Shown here: positions 61,700 to 64,000 of the stretch, piece by piece
How positions within the stretch are numbered: the first letter of the stretch is position 1
How the letters are laid out: each line of letters opens with the position of its first letter
NCBI RefSeq assembly: GCF_019891175.1
Contig: NZ_CP072600.1
Coordinates: 4,774,001 to 4,838,000 of the forward strand
Direction: 5' to 3'
Source: Leptothermofonsia sichuanensis E412
Lineage (GTDB): Bacteria > Cyanobacteriota > Cyanobacteriia > Leptolyngbyales > Leptolyngbyaceae
Length of the DNA stretch: 64,000 bases
Notes under the pieces: model-generated
What the model saw: the letters and a program-made list of their open reading frames with translations, nothing else
The model's database searches: none
What the model was told of the DNA's origin: nothing
Made by a program: the position numbers and the translations under genes

Positions 61700-62047
61700 G
61701 TGAACAACACATCAGATCGAGTACCAGACTTTTTTGGAGATGTTGCTGAATCAGGCAATCAGTTTTGGCACTATGTCCAGTCTCTAAGCCCTGACGCCAT
61801 TAGCCAACTCTCTCGCCCTGCTTCGCCTGAAGTGTTCCAGGTGATGGAGCGGAACGTTATCGGGCTACTTGGTGGATTACCCTCTGAACACTTCGACATC
61901 ACAGTCACCACCAGTCGAGAAAATCTGGGTCGTCTCCTGGCTTCTGCTATGATGAGTGGCTACTTTTTAAGGAATGCAGAGCAACGGATGGCATTAGAGA
62001 AGTCTTTAATTGGGGCTGACAGTTCTACGGGTTCTACGGAAGGTTAG
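61700..62047 (+). CDS. DUF760 family protein
   Basis: 115 residues from the GTG at 61700, which has GAGG eight bases before it; a TTG at 61682 is weaker. The pattern (FWHYVQSLSPDAISQLSRPA, then VFQVMERNVIGLLGGLPSEH and RENLGRLLASAMMSGYFLRN) is the DUF760 fold conserved in cyanobacteria and plastids. Its function is not settled. The mutY gene begins 22 bp downstream, so the two are likely co-transcribed. Confidence 0.85.
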   Translation: MNNTSDRVPDFFGDVAESGNQFWHYVQSLSPDAISQLSRPASPEVFQVMERNVIGLLGGLPSEHFDITVTTSRENLGRLLASAMMSGYFLRNAEQRMALEKSLIGADSSTGSTEG

Positions 62048-62069
62048 TGGCTGTAATTAAGCAGAGGGT

Positions 62070-63218
62070 GTGGCAACTTCCAGGCGACGATCGCGCGCTC
62101 ATAATTTGAAAGACTCGGCAGGCAGTTATGGCCGCTTGCCGAGTTTTGACATAAATGACTTAAGGCAATCCTTACTAAGCTGGTATCGCCAGTCTGGTAG
62201 AGATTTACCGTGGCGGCAGAGTCGTGATCCCTATGCCATATGGGTTTCTGAAATCATGTTGCAGCAGACCCAGGTGAAGACGGTCATCCCCTACTATCAG
62301 CGCTGGCTCCAGCAATTTCCAACTATCCAGGATCTGGCAGAATCGGACCAACAACAAGTACTCAAAACCTGGCAGGGATTGGGATACTATGCCCGCGCCC
62401 GCAATCTGTACCGGGCTGCGCAACAAATTGTGCAACAGTATGGTGGTGAATTTCCTGACCAGCTAGAAGCCGTAATGGCACTACCTGGAATTGGCCGAAC
62501 AACCGCAGGGGGTATTTTGAGTGCGGCTTTCCATCAGCCCACGCCCATTCTGGATGGCAATGTAAAACGGGTGCTGACACGGCTAGCTGCTCTAAAGGTG
62601 CCGCCCAGCCGGGCGATCGCCCAACTTTGGAAGCTTTCAGAAACCATCCTCGATCCGGATTCTCCCCGTGACTTCAACCAGGCATTGATGGACCTGGGGG
62701 CAACTCTCTGCACGGTTCACAATCCCAACTGTCCAAACTGTCCCTGGAACCGTCCCTGTCAGGCTTACAATCTAGGCATTCAATCCCAACTCCCCATGAC
62801 TGAATCCCACCCTCCCCTGCCTCGCAAATCAATCGGTGTTGCCGTCATCTGGAATGGTGAGGGGCAGATATTGATTGATCGCCGTCCCCAGAGTGGGCTG
62901 TTGGGTGGGTTGTGGGAATTTCCCGGTGGCAAACTGGAACCAGGAGAAACTATTGAAGCCTGTATCCAGCGAGAAATCCGTGAGGAACTGGGCATTGAGA
63001 TTGAAGTGGGCGATCGCCTGATCACTGTTGACCATACCTATTCCCATTTCCACGTTACCCTGAACGTTCATCACTGCCGCCATATCAGTGGCGAACCTCA
63101 GCCCATTGAATGTGATGAAGTACGCTGGGTCACCCTGGCAGAGATTGATCAATACCCTTTCCCAAAGGCAAACCTCCAGATTATCGAAGCCCTACGGCAA
63201 GACGCCTCAGGTTCCTGA
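62070..63218 (+). CDS. mutY: A/G-specific adenine DNA glycosylase with NUDIX domain
   Basis: 382 residues. It removes adenine mispaired with 8-oxoguanine. The catalytic Glu is in SEIMLQQTQV, the helix-hairpin-helix is LPGIGRTTAGGILS and the catalytic Asp is in PILDGNVKRV. The 4Fe-4S ligands follow the C-X6-C-X2-C-X5-C pattern in CTVHNPNCPNCPWNRPC. The C-terminal third is the 8-oxoG-recognition (NUDIX-like) domain (GLWEFPGGKLEPGETIE, REIREELGIEIEVGD). A GTG start at 62070 is used. The GAGGG before it is unusually close, and a TTG at 62106 would still keep all domains. Confidence 0.96.
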   Translation: MATSRRRSRAHNLKDSAGSYGRLPSFDINDLRQSLLSWYRQSGRDLPWRQSRDPYAIWVSEIMLQQTQVKTVIPYYQRWLQQFPTIQDLAESDQQQVLKTWQGLGYYARARNLYRAAQQIVQQYGGEFPDQLEAVMALPGIGRTTAGGILSAAFHQPTPILDGNVKRVLTRLAALKVPPSRAIAQLWKLSETILDPDSPRDFNQALMDLGATLCTVHNPNCPNCPWNRPCQAYNLGIQSQLPMTESHPPLPRKSIGVAVIWNGEGQILIDRRPQSGLLGGLWEFPGGKLEPGETIEACIQREIREELGIEIEVGDRLITVDHTYSHFHVTLNVHHCRHISGEPQPIECDEVRWVTLAEIDQYPFPKANLQIIEALRQDASGS

Positions 63219-63367
63219 CAATCTTTCTACCCAATCCTTGAATTATTTGTTATATTAATTTACAAAGCTTTGCAAAGCTTCATCAAGGAAGGTTAAGCCT
63301 TCTCTGAATGCTCTAGTTTTACGTGTCCGTATCCTTTGTCAACTTACAACCGTTCGGAGTGTTCATT

Positions 63368-63550
63368 ATGCAAGACGCAACTAAAGTTACAACCCCCGCT
63401 GTTGAAGCAGATCGCAATGCATGGAAGCTTGGTTTTACTCCCCAGGCTGAGCTGTGGAACGGTCGTCTGGCAATGATCGGCTTCCTGTCTGCTCTGTTAA
63501 TCGAATTGTTCTCTGGCCAGGGTGTGCTCCACTTCTGGGGTTTACTGTAA
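63368..63550 (+). CDS. hli: High-light-inducible chlorophyll-binding protein
   Basis: 60 residues from the ATG at 63368 (GGAG nine bases upstream). The single transmembrane helix carries the [12 protein letters not shown] motif of the light-harvesting/ELIP superfamily, whose Glu and Asn ligate chlorophyll and whose Arg pairs with a partner helix. HLIPs sit in the thylakoid membrane, protect photosystem assembly intermediates and are induced by excess light. The upstream 15 open codons are not family-like. A stem-loop 49 bp downstream may terminate the transcript. Confidence 0.95.
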   Translation: MQDATKVTTPAVEADRNAWKLGFTPQAELWNGRLAMIGFLSALLIELFSGQGVLHFWGLL

Positions 63551-63598
63551 ACTCGGCTTAAACTTTTTCCTGACCCATCAGGGGTTTTCATTGGTTTG

Positions 63599-63650
63599 CC
63601 GCAGCCTTTCTCCTGCTACTACATGGGTAGTCCCAGAAGAAAGGCTGCGG
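63599..63650 (+). terminator. Stem-loop terminator after hli
   Basis: CCGCAGCCTTTCT (63599-63611) pairs perfectly with AGAAAGGCTGCGG (63638-63650), followed by TTTCG. A strong stem with a short T-run fits a rho-independent terminator. Confidence 0.65.
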
Positions 63651-63722
63651 TTTCGTGCTTCTACTCAAGCGGCGGAACCGTCTAAATTATGGTTCTCTCT
63701 GCGGATAAGGTTTGGCCTTTAA

Positions 63723-63738
63723 TGTGATATATATCACA
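63723..63738. promoter_or_regulatory. CRP-type binding palindrome TGTGA-N6-TCACA
   Basis: TGTGATATATATCACA is a perfect 16-base palindrome and an exact match to the CRP-family consensus used by bacterial CRP and cyanobacterial SyCRP1. It lies downstream of the hli terminator, about 200 bp before the frame that opens toward the right edge, so the regulated gene is probably the one that starts near 63944. Confidence 0.55.
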
Positions 63739-63943
63739 GCTATTTTCCGTGAAAGCCTCTCGCCAGGGTTTGTGTCTGACCGTTTTATCCCACTCTATGA
63801 AGCTATCCATAGGATTTTCAGCCAGTCCTTGAAAACTCAATCAAGTCAGTATTTTTACTAATAAGTCTCAAAATATACGTAGCTTATGCTCCAGAGAAAT
63901 AACGGTCCATCTATTGGATGCCGAAAATGAATGGCAAAAATGG

Positions 63944-64000
63944 ATGGCAACCAGTGAACCCGTCAAAACTCTAGGAGCGATCGCAATGAAGGGAATGCCT
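63944..64000 (+). CDS. Start of an unidentified gene, cut by the window edge
   Basis: The frame reading MATSEPVKTLGAIAMKGMP is open to the end of the window. An alternative start at 63986 has a better site (AGGAG eight bases upstream), and the same frame is open upstream to 63833. Too short to assign a family. Confidence 0.35.
   Translation, partial: MATSEPVKTLGAIAMKGMP

Overview
The window comes from a cyanobacterial chromosome, probably a filamentous Leptolyngbya-like or Oscillatoriales-type genome. The evidence is the very frequent HIP1 octamer GCGATCGC inside genes, a high-light-inducible chlorophyll-binding protein, a DUF760 protein, RppA/RppB-type two-component genes, a TIGR04282/TIGR04283-type glycosyltransferase pair, and a dense population of short palindromic and CTAG/TA-bordered repeats. 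No rRNA, tRNA or CRISPR array was seen.

Layout. (i) 1-9640, minus strand: an envelope or extracellular polysaccharide block with UDP-glucose 6-dehydrogenase, four glycosyltransferases, an MsbA-like ABC exporter and a histidine-phosphatase gene cut by the window edge. (ii) 10111-11432: a decayed IS630-family element inserted at the TA of a CTAG that borders a MITE-like repeat. (iii) 11693-18621: a signalling cluster with two paralogous HAMP histidine kinases, an OmpR-type regulator, two receiver-only regulators and a HAMP protein lacking a kinase domain. A candidate operator is shared between this cluster and the polysaccharide block. (iv) 18698-30281: TyrA-type prephenate dehydrogenase and 4-hydroxyphenylpyruvate dioxygenase on the minus strand, then a two-module NRPS and a GT2 glycosyltransferase on the plus strand. 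The NRPS is the most unusual locus: its first adenylation domain has Ser where the amino-group-binding Asp is expected, its second carries a glycine-like code, and its thioesterase has Cys as nucleophile. (v) 30809-41024: a multi-PAS kinase, a glycogen-debranching-type enzyme, a GHL10/SLH/peptidoglycan-binding-like protein and ilvD, separated by repeat-rich gaps. (vi) 41560-50591: a lipoprotein methyltransferase, an APC permease, a small outer-membrane-type protein, rppAB with a divergent membrane protein, and a PQQ-type sugar dehydrogenase followed by a ferric-reductase-like membrane flavocytochrome. (vii) 50989-63550: a four-part fusion (methyltransferase-like, TPR, GT41, methyltransferase), a GH1 / arsenosugar-type glycosyltransferase operon, an M1 aminopeptidase with HEAT repeats, a methyltransferase, DUF760, mutY and an hli gene. 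A CRP-type palindrome and the start of a further gene lie at the right edge.

The main functional links are UDP-glucuronate supply, glycosyl transfer and export in region (i), and 4-hydroxyphenylpyruvate formation and consumption by TyrA and HPPD beside the NRPS in region (iv). Mobile repeats have affected gene ends in several places: the C-terminus of the debranching enzyme, stop codons of two kinases, the leader of the DUF2064 operon, and an in-frame insert in the aminopeptidase.
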